A stretch of 64,000 nucleotides of DNA from Cavia porcellus. Taxonomy: Eukaryota > Chordata > Mammalia > Rodentia > Caviidae. The notes under the pieces are model-generated. The model was given only the letters and a program-made list of their open reading frames with translations, was not told the DNA's origin and did no database searches. Location: positions 14,828,501 to 14,892,500 of the forward strand of contig NW_026947507.1 of NCBI RefSeq assembly GCF_034190915.1, in the 5' to 3' direction. The translations under genes and the position numbers were made by a program. This document shows, piece after piece, positions 22,301 through 33,415 of this stretch; position 1 is the stretch's first letter, and every line of letters begins with the position of its first letter.

Positions 22301-22414
22301 ATATTAAAGGAGTGGGGGCTGGGGATTTAGCTCAGCTGCATTAAGCACCTGCCTTGCAAGCAGGCAGTCGTGAGTTCGATCCCCAGTACCAATAAAAAGG
22401 AAAAAGACAAAAAA

Positions 22415-22447
<33 letters not shown>

Positions 22448-22461
22448 ATATATTAAAGGAG
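22301..22461 (+). mobile_element. Young ID SINE with target-site duplication and (AT)n tail
   Basis: Body from about 22313: GGGGGCTGGGGATTTAGCTC, GTGAGTTCGATCCCCAGTAC, CAATAAAAAGGAAAAAGAC. The anticodon arm is still perfect: CCTGC (22348-22352), loop CTTGCAA (22353-22359), GCAGG (22360-22364). The anticodon is TGC, so the source is tRNA-Ala(TGC)-like. The A-tail has become a (TA)n microsatellite. The flanks ATATTAAAGGAG at 22301-22312 and 22450-22461 are identical. Confidence 0.95.
22415..22453. repeat. (AT)n microsatellite in a SINE tail
   Basis: About 19 AT/TA units, interrupted once, derived from the A-tail of the ID element. Confidence 0.95.
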
Positions 22462-25400
22462 GGGATAACCCTAAGAGGAAAACAGTTTTAAAAAGTACTA
22501 TGGCATGTGGTTTCCCAAACATAATTTTAAATGTGATTTGCTCTCAACTATTTGTGTACTTTTGAATTACAAGTCTTCCTTTGTGAAATAATTTTATCAT
22601 CACTAACATCTATGATAAAAGTATCCTGGGATGCCAAAGAGATAGCTGTTTTCAACCATCATATAGTAAAAATTAAGAGTAGAATTTCAAAATGTAAGTA
22701 CAGAATTTGTAATCGAAAAGCTAGGTTTGTAGAAGGTTAACATATAAACATCACCTTTTAAATAACTGGTCTTAAGTATTAAAATAGGCATCACTTCTAA
22801 CCAGCTTAGATACATATAATAAATAATATCTACACATTCATAGTTACTGTCTGAGGAAAAAGGAACTTTGATGTGGCAAAAATTATGCATTCTAATACCT
22901 GATGTGGAACCTCAAAAGACTTTGGACATAAATAAATATACAATAAATTCGTTCTAGACAAAACTCCAATTGAGTCATACAAATTTTATATATTTTACAT
23001 TATCTATTGCTAGAGAATGCTGTAATGACAAGCAATTTAATAAATCTAAACAATGAATTTCTAATGTAAACTATCTCTTTTAGAAGAAAGATATATTAAG
23101 TGTTATTTTGGCTTTAAAATACTCAGTTTTAGGATACATGAAATCACTTTATCTAAGATTATAGCCAAAACAGCACTTATGATTGATAATGTAAAAATCT
23201 GTATTTGCCTGCTTCACACTTGTCCAGATCAGTGTGATAGAGTAAAAATCTTGCTCAGAATCCTAGCTACACTTTTAGGAATCATCTTACTCCTCTTTCC
23301 TGTTCCCTTGCATTCCATTCTGCCTGCCAGTAAATTCACAACTCCGTTTGGACTGCTGTGTACTAGCTAAGAAACAGGTCACTGTGCTATCTAACTTATT
23401 GAACACTCTAATAGTTGTGATCTAGGTTTTTAACCATAACTATTTAGAATTTCTGGTCAAATCCAGAAGGGGACAGTTCACTCTCAGGTTAAAAAAAGTA
23501 CTGCCCCAATTTATTTATCTACTTTGTTTCTTTGTTTGTCTACTTCCATGATATTATTTTCAAACATCCAAATATCCATAAGGAAAAACACTATATTTCT
23601 CAAACGTTAGAGGCAAAGTACCCGTATTTATGCAAAGATAAAATAACTGCAGCCATATATATGTAAATTATGTATATATATTTGTATATATAAAATCTGT
23701 AAAGAAATTCATAGTGAAGTTAATATGTCATATTAGTACAAAATTTAAACTTTCTTAAAATGAGAAAAGTTAATATAAAACTAAATAATTTAGATAACAA
23801 TTTTAAACAAATATATCCTAGTTTTAGCATTACATCTGGACTGCCAGAAAAGTAGTTTGTTAAAAATTTTTATTCACAATTATTTAGTTAAAGTCTGAGA
23901 AACAAAATAAATTATCAACATAAAGAACTGATGTTCCAAAGCCCAATCTCTTAATTGCTGATCAGAGCTGAAAATAGATCCTTTTTCTCAACTAATTGAA
24001 TGAGTCTTGTTAAACCTTTTGAAATGCACTTTAGAAAATGCAAGAATACAGCTTAGAACAGGTTCTTTAATTTGGGTCATTTTCTGTTACTTGCAGTGGT
24101 GATGGGTGCTTAGCAACGCTGTTCTGGTGGCCCTTTTAAGGAAATGAATACCTGGAATACAGCATTTTAATCTATTTTATGGCATTAATTATCAAAACCA
24201 CTGTATTTAGACAGTACCTCCTTTGCCACTTGCCCGTATTATGAAAGACAGAAGTCACATGATAAATTGAATGTATTATTTCAGGTGACAGAAGATCTGT
24301 ATCTCTCTCTTACCAAAAAATTTTTTTTAATATAAAGACATAAAAACTAACAGTAATAGAAGTCACAAAAAGATTCCTTTAAATGTTTGGACAAAGATAT
24401 GGTATTGTTCAGACATATGTAAGTTTCTTTTTCTAAATCTCTGAGAACTAAACTCCACCATGCCACACACTAGGCCAGGGGTAGCTAAGAAACATCATGC
24501 GACACAGTCAAAATTTATTAAGCTTTTATTTGGCAAAGACTTAGTGAGTATCTCAAATATTGATTTTTTTTTGAAAAGATAACTTTCCCATGAAAAATAA
24601 TAATGAGAATAGCACTTAAGTCCTGATGAAGTTACTTCCTCATAACGTGCTCAAATGATTAACTATCAGGCAGCCCAAAAAACATGGTCAAATATACAGC
24701 TACCAAGTAGCTTCTAAGAAATTAAACTGCCATGTGATATTCTGTCCACATTTTATTAATAATCAATATAACAGGTTAAGAAACTAGTAATTAGAACATT
24801 GAGAATATTACTTTTTCTCATCTCAATTGTCATTGTTCAAAGTACAACCCTTTTAACTTTTCCTCATAATCACACAATTCATTTTAAATTTCCTTCAAGA
24901 AGGAAGGTGATACTCAAATATCTCCATTCTTTTTATCTTCACGGCTAATAGGAGATCAAGTGACTCCCTCTTTGTCTAGAATATATCCTAATTTCGGTCT
25001 TCAATAATCAGTTTTTTTAAAGCTTGAACATGTAGCCCCCAAAAGATGAGACAAGAATCCTCCAGGTTAACGATCTGTCATCATATAGTTTACGGTTCAG
25101 TCTATCAGTTAAAGTATACTAAGCATCTTTTAAAATTAACATTTATCATCAAATTGTGTTTATCACAGGATAAAATGATACAACAACAAAAAGGCTCAAG
25201 TTTTTAAACCTTTGAAAATAGACTCTGCTTGAGGTTTTGGGGTTTTCAATGTTACAGTTGCATTACAATACCTGGGAATCCGTGGGGGGAAAAATGTGGG
25301 GCGCAGACAGTACATGCTGCACTGAAATATGCTCCTATTGAGAGGCATAAGTTAACTGTATTTCACAAATGCCTTTTCTGGATATTTCCAATCCTTTTTT

Positions 25401-26285
25401 AAGACTACTTTAACAATTAGCACACAGAGATCTCTGGATGGCTCTCAGAAACATTTAAAACCAGAGAACAAAGGTTTATTTTAAAAATGAAAACGTTGGC
25501 TTATACAACTCCAGACGTGAATCTGCTTTCAATTACTGAAAGTATTTCCACTTTAGTGGAAGGGGCTCAAATCTTCAACTACACCATCTTAAGGCACTGG
25601 CTTTGATTATATTAGACTCGAAAACAAAATGACTTTGTGACAGAGGCATATATGTATACAAGTAGCATACATATAATTTATAAGATATTCCACAGAGAGA
25701 AACTAGCAGAGAGGGGGAGGAAATGTGATTTCTCATTCTGAGAGCAGCCACAGACCTTTAATTTTATTAAAATGCACACACAAAATGAGCAAATGGTTTT
25801 TCCTAAACTCTAATAGATATTGCATAAGTTTTCCCCAACCATTCTTAACTCTTTTTTGCACAGGAGTAACCTGCATCGCAGCATAGCCACAAAGTTGAAT
25901 TTCTTATACTCTGATCTGCAAAACCCTCAGGGAAAAAAAAAAAAAAAAAAGCAGCACACACTAAGTATTTCGCAGGCGAAAAACCTCTTTTAATTTAGCG
26001 TGATTATTTTGCACCCTTTCCCCCCACTAAGCAATTAGTATGATGGATTTCGGTTAATGGAACCAAATGGCTGATGAATCTAAGCTCAATGCAGATTTTA
26101 AACATTTCAGACTTAAATTACCCAAAATCATTATTGCTCCCAACGAATTCGATAAGATATGTCTACAGCAAAACTCGCAGAATGCAGGGGGGTTAAAAAA
26201 AAAAAAAAAGACAGCTTTACCTCACAGGCTGGGACTATACGCTATTCATTTTTTTAAAAATCCATCTAATTAAAAAATACCGGGA
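22462..26285. other. Unique AT-rich non-coding DNA next to the CpG island
   Basis: Nearly free of young repeats. TA-rich runs occur at 23655-23690. The stretch closest to the CpG island (about 25230-26280) could contain conserved promoter-proximal elements, but I see no diagnostic motif. A-rich runs lie at 25931-25950 and 26196-26209. Confidence 0.5.
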
Positions 26286-26287
26286 AC

Positions 26288-27610
26288 AAAAGACTCCATT
26301 CTGCCCGCGGCTACCTGTACCGCTCCGGGTGACAAAGAGTAATCGAGAAAGTTCAGCTTTCACCTCTCTAAATCCTTAAATTCGGCCCCTCAGGGGTTAA
26401 AAAGCCACCTCATTTCAGATGCTAATGCCGTCTCCGCACCGATTCCAACCCGCGCGCGGAGCCTCCTCCCATTCCGACACCACCCGGGGCAAAGGAGCGG
26501 GGCCGCCGCCAGCCCCGAACGCAGCGGCCGCCAGCCCCGAGCGCCCCGCGGTTGTGGCCGTCGCCACTGCCGCTGCCGCCGCCGCCGCACGCCCGGGAGC
26601 GAACGAGCGAGGGAAGGAGCAGGAGCCGCGCGAGGAGCCGCCCGTCCGCCCCAGGCCGCGGCCGCCGCCGCCGCCGCTCACCCACCTTTCCGCGGCGCGC
26701 CCTCGCTGTGGCCGTGCGGAGCCGAGCCCGGCGCTGCCAAGTTGCCTCGGTCTGGAGCGTATCGTGTTACAGCGCCGGGCTCGGGGCTCGGGCTGCGAGC
26801 GGCAGCCAGACATGATAGGCTGAGGCTCCTCTGTTTACACCCGGCCGCGGAGGGGGCGGCGGCGGCGCTTAACCCCTTCGGGCCGGGCCGGGCCGCCCCG
26901 CCAGCGCCCGCCGCGCCGGCCGCCCCAGCCGCGGCAACGCGCGCACACGCGGCCCGGCGTCCTACCCGCTCACCGCCGCGCCCCAGCGGAGGCTGTGCAG
27001 GCGGCCCCGCGGTCCGCTCCCCGGCGTGCTCGGAGGACCCTGGCTGGAGGCATCCGCACCCCCCCGCCGCCGCCGCCGCACCCGCCCGCGGGGCCGGGAA
27101 GCAGCCCAATTCTCCGACGTGGGTCTCCAGGCTGCGACGGCTTTCGCAGACGGAGCTTCTCCATGCGCGCTACTTTCCAGTTCTCACAAAAGAATCTCCT
27201 TCCCAGCCCGCGAAAGGGTCCGGACCCCGGTCCGCCACCGTGCGCGCCTCGCACGGCCGAGGCGTTCACTGGAGCCCGGCGCGGGCGATGCCGGCTCCCC
27301 GCGTCTCGGCCCAGCGGAGACCTGGGGCCCGCGGGACGCCGCGCGGGGGAGCCGGGCACGGGAGGTCCGCAGCGGGGCCCACGCGCGAGCCCAGCCCTGC
27401 GGGGCACACGTGGAGGGGTCGCGGGGAGACGCCGGGGGACCGTCGCAGCCCCTCCGTCCGCCCTCCGCCCCAGTCCTGGCCACGGTCCCGGGCCGTGAGC
27501 GCTGAGGGTCAGGCGGGCTCCCGCCCCCGGAGAGAGGCTCCCTGGGGCCCCTGCACTGCAGGATGCGCCAGAACCGGACAGCCCTGGTGTGCACACCCAG
27601 CTCCTGTGGT
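26288..27610. promoter_or_regulatory. CpG island: promoter region of an unidentified gene
   Basis: Base composition changes sharply from AT-rich to GC-rich with dense CpG, starting near 26300 and ending near 27600. Such islands mark promoters of housekeeping or developmental genes and often fire in both directions. GGGCGG/CCGCCC Sp1-like motifs are frequent (for example around 26850-26865 and 26890-26900). Short (CCG)n tracts occur at 26570-26588, 26660-26677 and 27057-27080. Several frames stay open for 100-300 codons on both strands. All are Arg, Ala, Gly and Pro-rich, as expected from composition, and I recognise none as a protein. The best splice-donor-like sites are on the minus strand, at 26686, 26974 and 26315. 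I cannot identify the gene. Confidence 0.85.
26686..26880 (-). other. Putative 5' exon ending in a splice donor
   Basis: On the minus strand GGAAAG meets GTGGGTGAGC, giving an exon end at 26686 and a near-consensus donor (AAG|GTGGGT). Upstream in that orientation the sequence includes an ATG at 26815-26813, in a frame of 44 codons before the donor. I do not recognise the encoded peptide, so the exon may be untranslated. The start of transcription is unknown, and the 26880 boundary is only a placeholder. Alternative minus donors are GCG|GTGAGC (exon end 26974) and ACAG|GTAGCC (exon end 26315). Confidence 0.3.
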
Positions 27611-27622
27611 GGTCTTTACTTT

Positions 27623-27628
<6 letters not shown>

Positions 27629-27661
<33 letters not shown>
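27629..27661. repeat. Poly(A) run at the edge of the CpG island
   Basis: A run of about 32 A residues immediately follows the GC-rich block. No SINE or LINE body precedes it, so it is not obviously a retroposon tail. Confidence 0.9.
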
Positions 27662-27666
<5 letters not shown>

Positions 27667-30600
27667 AATACTGTGGCTCTTAAATTTGTATTTAAAAAAT
27701 TGTCATTTCCTCCCCTCCAGGTCCGCTTTTATCATTATTTTTGCCTTGCCTCTAGCCTTCCTTTAATTTCTATTCTAGAACATTCTATCTACACCATTCA
27801 GCCTCTTCCTCCATTACACTGAGAACTGAATGACTGCTCATGAATTTTTACATTTACCGATGTTTTCTTCCAACTCCTCCAAACTCGAGTATTTTTTATA
27901 AATAAAACAGCACTTTATCACAATACCATTATCAATCAATACACCATCACTAGCTCTCATTTCACATTTTAACGGTCCTAAATACAATTTAAACCAAACA
28001 AAACATACTATCAGGCAGGATAAGTGTTCTCCCTTTATCATTAGAAGATTGCAGTTACAATTTTTCTCTTCTCCCAGTCGCTTTCCTCCAGTAGACTAAA
28101 TTCTTTCCACACTCCTAGGGTTCAACAAAACTGTAACTTCGTTCTTTTTTTGACATATCACTTTACCTTGACTTTTGTCACTTTTTATACATAATGCTAC
28201 AAGAATGTGAATATGGCTTCCCTGCCTCTCTGTGGAGACATTTTCTTCTCGATTTCCTACCTATCTATCGTCACACACACACCTGGTGTTACTCCACCTT
28301 TGAGCAGTCTCTACGCCTCAGTATGTTTTTTTCTTTCAGTAACTCGGTCTGCTAAAATCACAACTCATCAAACATATCATGTTACAACATGATAACAAAC
28401 ATCCTGTGCATTTTTCTCTTAAAGATCAATAGAGTCACCCTTTACTGGGACATTATTAAGATAGTACAGAAATTAAACTCTGAGCAATCATTTAAATTTT
28501 ACACATTTCTTTGTGACAGACAAACCTGTGAAATTTTTTCACGATTTTAAAATTCTTTCTCTTTAGTAAAATTGGGTCAAATACAGAACAATAGACATTT
28601 TGCGGGCCACCAAAAGGGCTGTAAGCTCTGAAACAAATACCTTTCTAAATCATAATATTTTGAAAAAGATTCTTTCATATATAGTTGTAATGCTTGTCAC
28701 TCTCCTAGTGGGGGGGATCACCTGAAATAATTGCAAATAAAAACTATTTAGATCGAACAGCTTTCAACTGAAGAAACTGTTCGATTAGAATCTTAGCAAA
28801 ATTACATAGGAAGACTATTACACAATTAAAATTTGCTAAGACCAGGAAGCTTGCCTGAGCTTTAGAAATCTCTCTGTTGATTTTTGATGACCACAAATTT
28901 GCAGGTCTGTACTAAAATAAAACATCAGAACACAGAGAAATGAACATTAATAGGAGAAATGAAATATTCTAGGATCTTAGCTAAATCACTGGTTGGGTCA
29001 AGATGAATCTCAAGAAGACCGATACGTGGCATGTTCATTTCCCCAGATTAATGCTATGTAAATTGGTCATTGATTGATAGCATTTATTAAAATTCCAATT
29101 CAAAATGCTAATTAAGCATTGCCCACGTATAAATATCAGAACCAGGTTAGACAAATTTTTATTAATATTAGACTTCATAGGAATATTCTATCTACATGTA
29201 TGTCTAGTGCTACTTTTTTCTTATTACAAAACTAATTATTTTCGAATTGGACAAGGATAATATCCCCCGAGAATTATCAAGGATTTACTTTGAACAAAGC
29301 TGAGCAGTAGCAGAGCAGCAGCCCATGGGAAGAGGCAGAAGGAGAGATGTGGCTTTAAACTATTTCTATTGCTTGAAATATGAAGGATAGATTCCATACG
29401 CATCTTCCAAGAAAACACAGGGGTTTGTGACCACACCCATCCAAGCATTAAATCAATGCCTTCTTTTAAATGCAGGAGTCCACCAAGGAGTTCCACAGAG
29501 ATGTGTAGTCACAAGGCACACATTTAACTTCTATTTTCCTGTACTGTAGTTTGCCATATAGATGATGTCAGGGATAATTAGCATTATGGATACTGCCTTT
29601 CGTAACTTAAGCACTTCTTGTCTAAGATCTACAGAATTCCCTGCAGTTCCATGAGCAGACACTATTAAATATGTTGAATTATGTGGCTATTTTATGTTGT
29701 GAATAAATAACCACATGGAATCATACTTGCAATATTAAATGAATTTTACTTATAACTGAATTCAGTTCTTTAGGCATAAAAGCCTAATGACTGCACACCA
29801 CGAGGAAGATTTTTAAAAATGTATGAACCAAACCAAATCAAAGCAAATTGTATTTAAAAAAAAAAAAAAAGTCCATGAATGAGCAGTTACTTCAAACTGG
29901 CACCAACTTATCTTCATGTTAAGAGTGTTTCTGACCTCTCTCTCTGCTCGGGCCAATAACCTTGAAGAAAAATCAGAATGTAATGGAAACCGAGATGATT
30001 AGTTTCCCTGCTAATTATTAAGCACCAAAGCCATATTGTTAGCGATGCTAATACAAAACCCCAAATCAACTACGTACAACTACAGTAAATGTATGACTAT
30101 GATAAAAGCAAACAGTGAGCAGCTCATATTATAACTAACATTATATTGAACACAAGACACATTTGTTTCCAGGGCTGAGGGGAAATACCAGGGCTTTCCG
30201 AATACTGTACCAGGCGAGCACTGTCATTGAGCTTTATTCCTAGCTCAATGCATACCACTTTTCTTTAATTTTCTAAGTACCTATGAGTAAGTAATATTAT
30301 TATCCCATTTTATAGATGAGCAAACAAATTTAATGTTATCAAAAACAGGACCATGTAGTTTATATGTTTGATGGGCTCCTAAGCCTGACACTAAATCATT
30401 TGCATAAATATTTACAGTATCAACTCAGTATCCAAAAGTGATATTAAGAAAGTGGCTCACCTTCCAAGTCAATTTATCAGGATAAGCTACATCAATGATC
30501 TAAAAATATGGTATGAATTTTAGACATTGATAAGAGGCACAGTTCCTTGTTTCTCCTATATTTTGCATTTATCTCTAGGTATAGATTATCAAATAGTGTC

Positions 30601-31000
30601 AATATGAGAATCCTCTCCAAAGAAACGATCAAAATATATTCCTAAATACTTGTTTAGTCATCATCATAGATCACTATGTGTCTGTCATTGTAATTTGTCT
30701 AAATGGACTCTGTTAAGAACTATGACTTTATGTACAAATAAGGTTTCTGTTTTTAAATAAGTATGCAAAAGAAACCATTATATATAGCAATGCACTGACA
30801 TCAATTGGTACATAAAAATTGTACAACTAATTCAGTTCCCTGCCATGAATAAAATTTTATATTTTATCTTATGATTTACAAAGTATTATTCTGTCAGTAA
30901 TTTTCTAATTACTAATTACTGTTATAAACTGACATAAGCTATATTTAAAATCATACTTATTGGCCTATGCTTTTTGTTTGTGTGCTTGATTTGTTTTGAT
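27662..31000. other. Unique non-coding DNA with candidate conserved segments
   Basis: Contains no recognisable transposon apart from a possible MIR end at 30270-30340. The parts at 28975-29125 and 29930-30130 have the look of vertebrate conserved non-coding elements: moderate GC and homeodomain-type TAATTA cores. Confidence 0.5.
30268..30340 (-). mobile_element. MIR SINE 3' fragment
   Basis: In plus orientation AGTAATATTATTATCCCATT, TTATAGATGAGCAAACAAAT matches the antisense MIR end (pattern TATTATTATCCCCATTTTACAGATGAGGAAAC). Confidence 0.7.
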
Positions 31001-31145
31001 TTTTGAGACAAGGTCTCCCTAGGTAGTCTATCCTGGCCTTGACCTTGCTATGCTGCCCAGCCTGGCCTGGAATTTTCAATCCTCCTTTAACCTTGCTTTA
31101 ACCTTGCAAGTGCTGGGATTATAGGTGTATGACATCACACCCCAC
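31001..31145 (-). mobile_element. B1 SINE
   Basis: Inverted B1: TTTTTGAGACAAGGTCTCCC, two CTGGCC blocks, AAGTGCTGGGATTATAGGTG, TATGACATCACACCCCA. A small local duplication (CTTTAACCTTG occurring twice) sits near 31085-31110. Confidence 0.85.
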
Positions 31146-32075
31146 TCTGGGGCCTTTCTTTTAAAAATATTAAATTATCACCTATACTAGAGTAAAAGTA
31201 AAGGTTTGAAAACAAAGTCCTGCATTCATAATTCATAATTTTTCAAAAATGTCTACAGTAAATCTAAAAGACCAGTATAATATCTAGGTGGTTCTTTCTT
31301 TAATTTATCCTATAGCATATCCCATTGACAGTATAACATTTATTTCACAAACCATCTGAAATGACCCATATTTAAATGACCCATTTCTAAAAGGTAACTT
31401 TCGTATTTTTAAAGGTATTAGCTTATCTTATAAAAGTGCAGTCTGAAACCTGATACATGACCAAGGCTTAAAACTTGTCCTCTAGATAGCCAATCACAGT
31501 TGCTGTATGCCAAAAGAACTGGTCCTTATTGTTGTCCTAATTCAGATGACCTTGGGCAGCGTCCTGCTGCGTGCTCTGCAGCCTGGACAGGAGGGAAGAG
31601 AAGAAACAGGATCTAGGTGTGCCTGATGAGGTCTGGGTGCCTTGCAGGGGGCAGCCAAGCGTTGCTCTGCATCTGAATGGTTTGGGAAGCGTCAGCCCAG
31701 TACTGGCTAATGTCCAAGTGGGAAGGAAGAGGGTGAGGAAAGGAGATCAATTCCCACCTGGTGGGGAGAGCTGGACAGAGGCAGAAAGGCAGAGCTTCCG
31801 GAGAAATCCAGATGGCCAGCAAGAGTGAGCTGGGGATAGGGATGCCAGGAACAGAATACATAGTAGAATACATAGTAAAAAGGTCAAGTCAAGTCACCAG
31901 GTGTTCACGACAATGTTAGAGAGCATTCAACAGACAGAGAAGTTCATAGAGGCCTAGAATCAGTAAGGCTCCATGCCTGGGAAGTACCGGTGTGGCCAAC
32001 AGGCAGAGTGCAGGTCTGCGGGCCGCAAAACTCATAATTCCTAGGCCCACCCAGCGAGGGCAGTGTTTGTCCATG
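31146..32075. other. Unique non-coding DNA with a GC-richer, purine-rich block
   Basis: 31540-32075 is clearly less AT-rich than its surroundings and purine-rich, but it has no convincing exon. Frames on both strands are of similar length. A 12-bp tandem pair AGAATACATAGT lies at 31853-31876. Confidence 0.5.
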
Positions 32076-32079
32076 CTTG

Positions 32080-32142
32080 GCAACCATTGAGGTGCATCTT
32101 ATTTTCAGGTCTTGAAAATAGGAATACACGTTGGAGGGGTAT
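32080..32142 (+). repeat. Short duplicated segment, copy A
   Basis: Starts GCAACCATTGAGG, includes the stretch ATCTTATTTTCAGGTCTT and ends TTGGAGGGGTA. A close copy lies in the same orientation at 32875-32936, with about eight differences over 62 positions. Confidence 0.85.
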
Positions 32143-32517
32143 TTTGTATGCATTCATGGACTGTTTAAGTTTCATAAATGTAGATGCGATGAATAAAAAC
32201 AAGTGTCTTAATTAGAGAACATTATCTGGGCTATTTGTTTCAAATGATTGTTTCTATCCATTCACCAAAACATTAGTTTTCAAAAATAATTTTCAGTTAA
32301 ATATCAAAAAGCATCTTTGTAATTAAATATATTACTATACGTACTTTGTTTCCACACCAAATCATTCAGTGATGACTGGCAATGAAGTGATATAATTAGG
32401 CTAGTTTCTATAGAGGCAATAGCTATGCATAGGCCAAATGCTTCTCAAGTGAACAGAACATACAAATCACATAAACATTCATGTTTACCCTTAGAAATTT
32501 ATATTATCAAAATGTAC

Positions 32518-32685
32518 ACCAGCTGTGATGAAATACACCCGTGATCCCAGCATTTAAGAGACTGAGGCAGGAGAATTCTGTGTCTGAGGGCAAATGAGCC
32601 TATACAGCAAGTTGAAGTTTGGTCTGGACAGTATAGCAAGACTTTGCTCAAACAGACAAAACCAAGAAACCAAAACCAAAACAAT
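32518..32685 (+). mobile_element. B1 SINE
   Basis: Diverged B1: GTGATCCCAGCATTTAAGAG, ACTGAGGCAGGAGAATTCTG, TATAGCAAGACTTTGCTCAA and an A-rich tail with repeated AAACCAA. Confidence 0.8.
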
Positions 32686-32874
32686 ATGTATTAAGATAAT
32701 TATTGGAAATAGTTTTTAATAATATTTTTATTTGCAGACAAATCTGGATAATTGATGTGTATTAATTTCAAGTATTTTCAAGACAGACATATAGAATGTT
32801 TTTAATGATTCTTGTAAAAACATTATGTTTGTGCACATACTTTTATATGTTATTTTGGATGCAAGTATCCTCTT

Positions 32875-32936
32875 GCAACCATTGGGGCTCATCTTATTTT
32901 CAGGTCTTAAAACAGGAATACATTTTGGAGGGGTAT
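32875..32936 (+). repeat. Short duplicated segment, copy B
   Basis: Second copy of the segment at 32080-32142, sharing ATCTTATTTTCAGGTCTT and TTGGAGGGGTA. Confidence 0.85.
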
Positions 32937-32984
32937 ATCTGTTTTTTACCAGGCCAATCTACTTTTTCATTGTTGTTTAGAAGC

Positions 32985-33158
32985 CATTCTCTGCCTGTAA
33001 TCTTAGGACCCTGGGAGGCTGAAGCAGGAAGATCACAAGTTTGAGCTCAGCCTAGATAATTTAGTGAGACACCTTCAAAATAAAACATAAAAAGCACTAG
33101 GGGAGTAGCTTAGTGTAAAATCCATGGGTTCAATCCCTAGTGCCAAAAGAAAAAAAGA
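32985..33158 (+). mobile_element. B1-dID dimeric SINE
   Basis: B1 half without internal duplication (TGCCTGTAATCTTAGGACCC, TGGGAGGCTGAAGCAGGAAG, TTTAGTGAGACACC), an A-rich linker, then a shortened ID half (CACTAGGGGAGTAGCTTAGT, GGGTTCAATCCCTAGTGCC). This is the clearest plus-strand dimer. Confidence 0.85.
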
Positions 33159-33309
33159 ATTCATTTCCTTTTTTGAGACTTTTGTGATTCAAGAACAGTA
33201 TGAGGTCTCTCTTTTGTGTTCCCGATGGACTTTGTAAATATCCTTTTCTAACTTCCAACATACCATACTCTTCTGACTCCTTTTCTGTGGCTCTTTCCAT
33301 ACCCTAAAT

Positions 33310-33415
33310 ACATGAGGGTGGGCACCATTTATTTGCTAATTCTCTAGCATGTAACACAAAGCAGACAGTAAATAAATACCAATTTATTGATGGTTAAATG
33401 GATGATCAGGAGAAA
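33310..33415 (+). mobile_element. L2 LINE 3'-end fragment
   Basis: CATGAGGGTGGGCACCATTT, TAACACAAAGCAGACAGTAA and ATAAATACCAATTTATTGAT follow the L2 3' end order (GCAGGG, GCACAGTGCCTGGCACA, TCAATAAATGTTTGTTGAATG). Confidence 0.65.

Noticed and set aside
22313..22400. Possible functional tRNA-Ala gene
   Set aside because: The anticodon arm is perfect, but the acceptor and T stems do not pair, and the A-rich tail and target-site duplications show it is an ID SINE.
26678..27109. 143-codon minus-strand frame through the putative exon
   Set aside because: It stays open across the proposed donor but is Ala/Gly-rich and unrecognised. Kept only as a possible untranslated exon.
27629..27661. Processed-pseudogene poly(A) tail
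   Set aside because: The sequence upstream is the CpG island, not a spliced cDNA, and no target-site duplication is visible.
26742..27668. 308-codon plus-strand open frame in the CpG island
   Set aside because: Composition-driven (Ala, Pro, Arg and Gly-rich), begins at TTG rather than ATG, overlaps equally long frames on the other strand, and runs into the poly(A) as poly-lysine. No family is recognisable.
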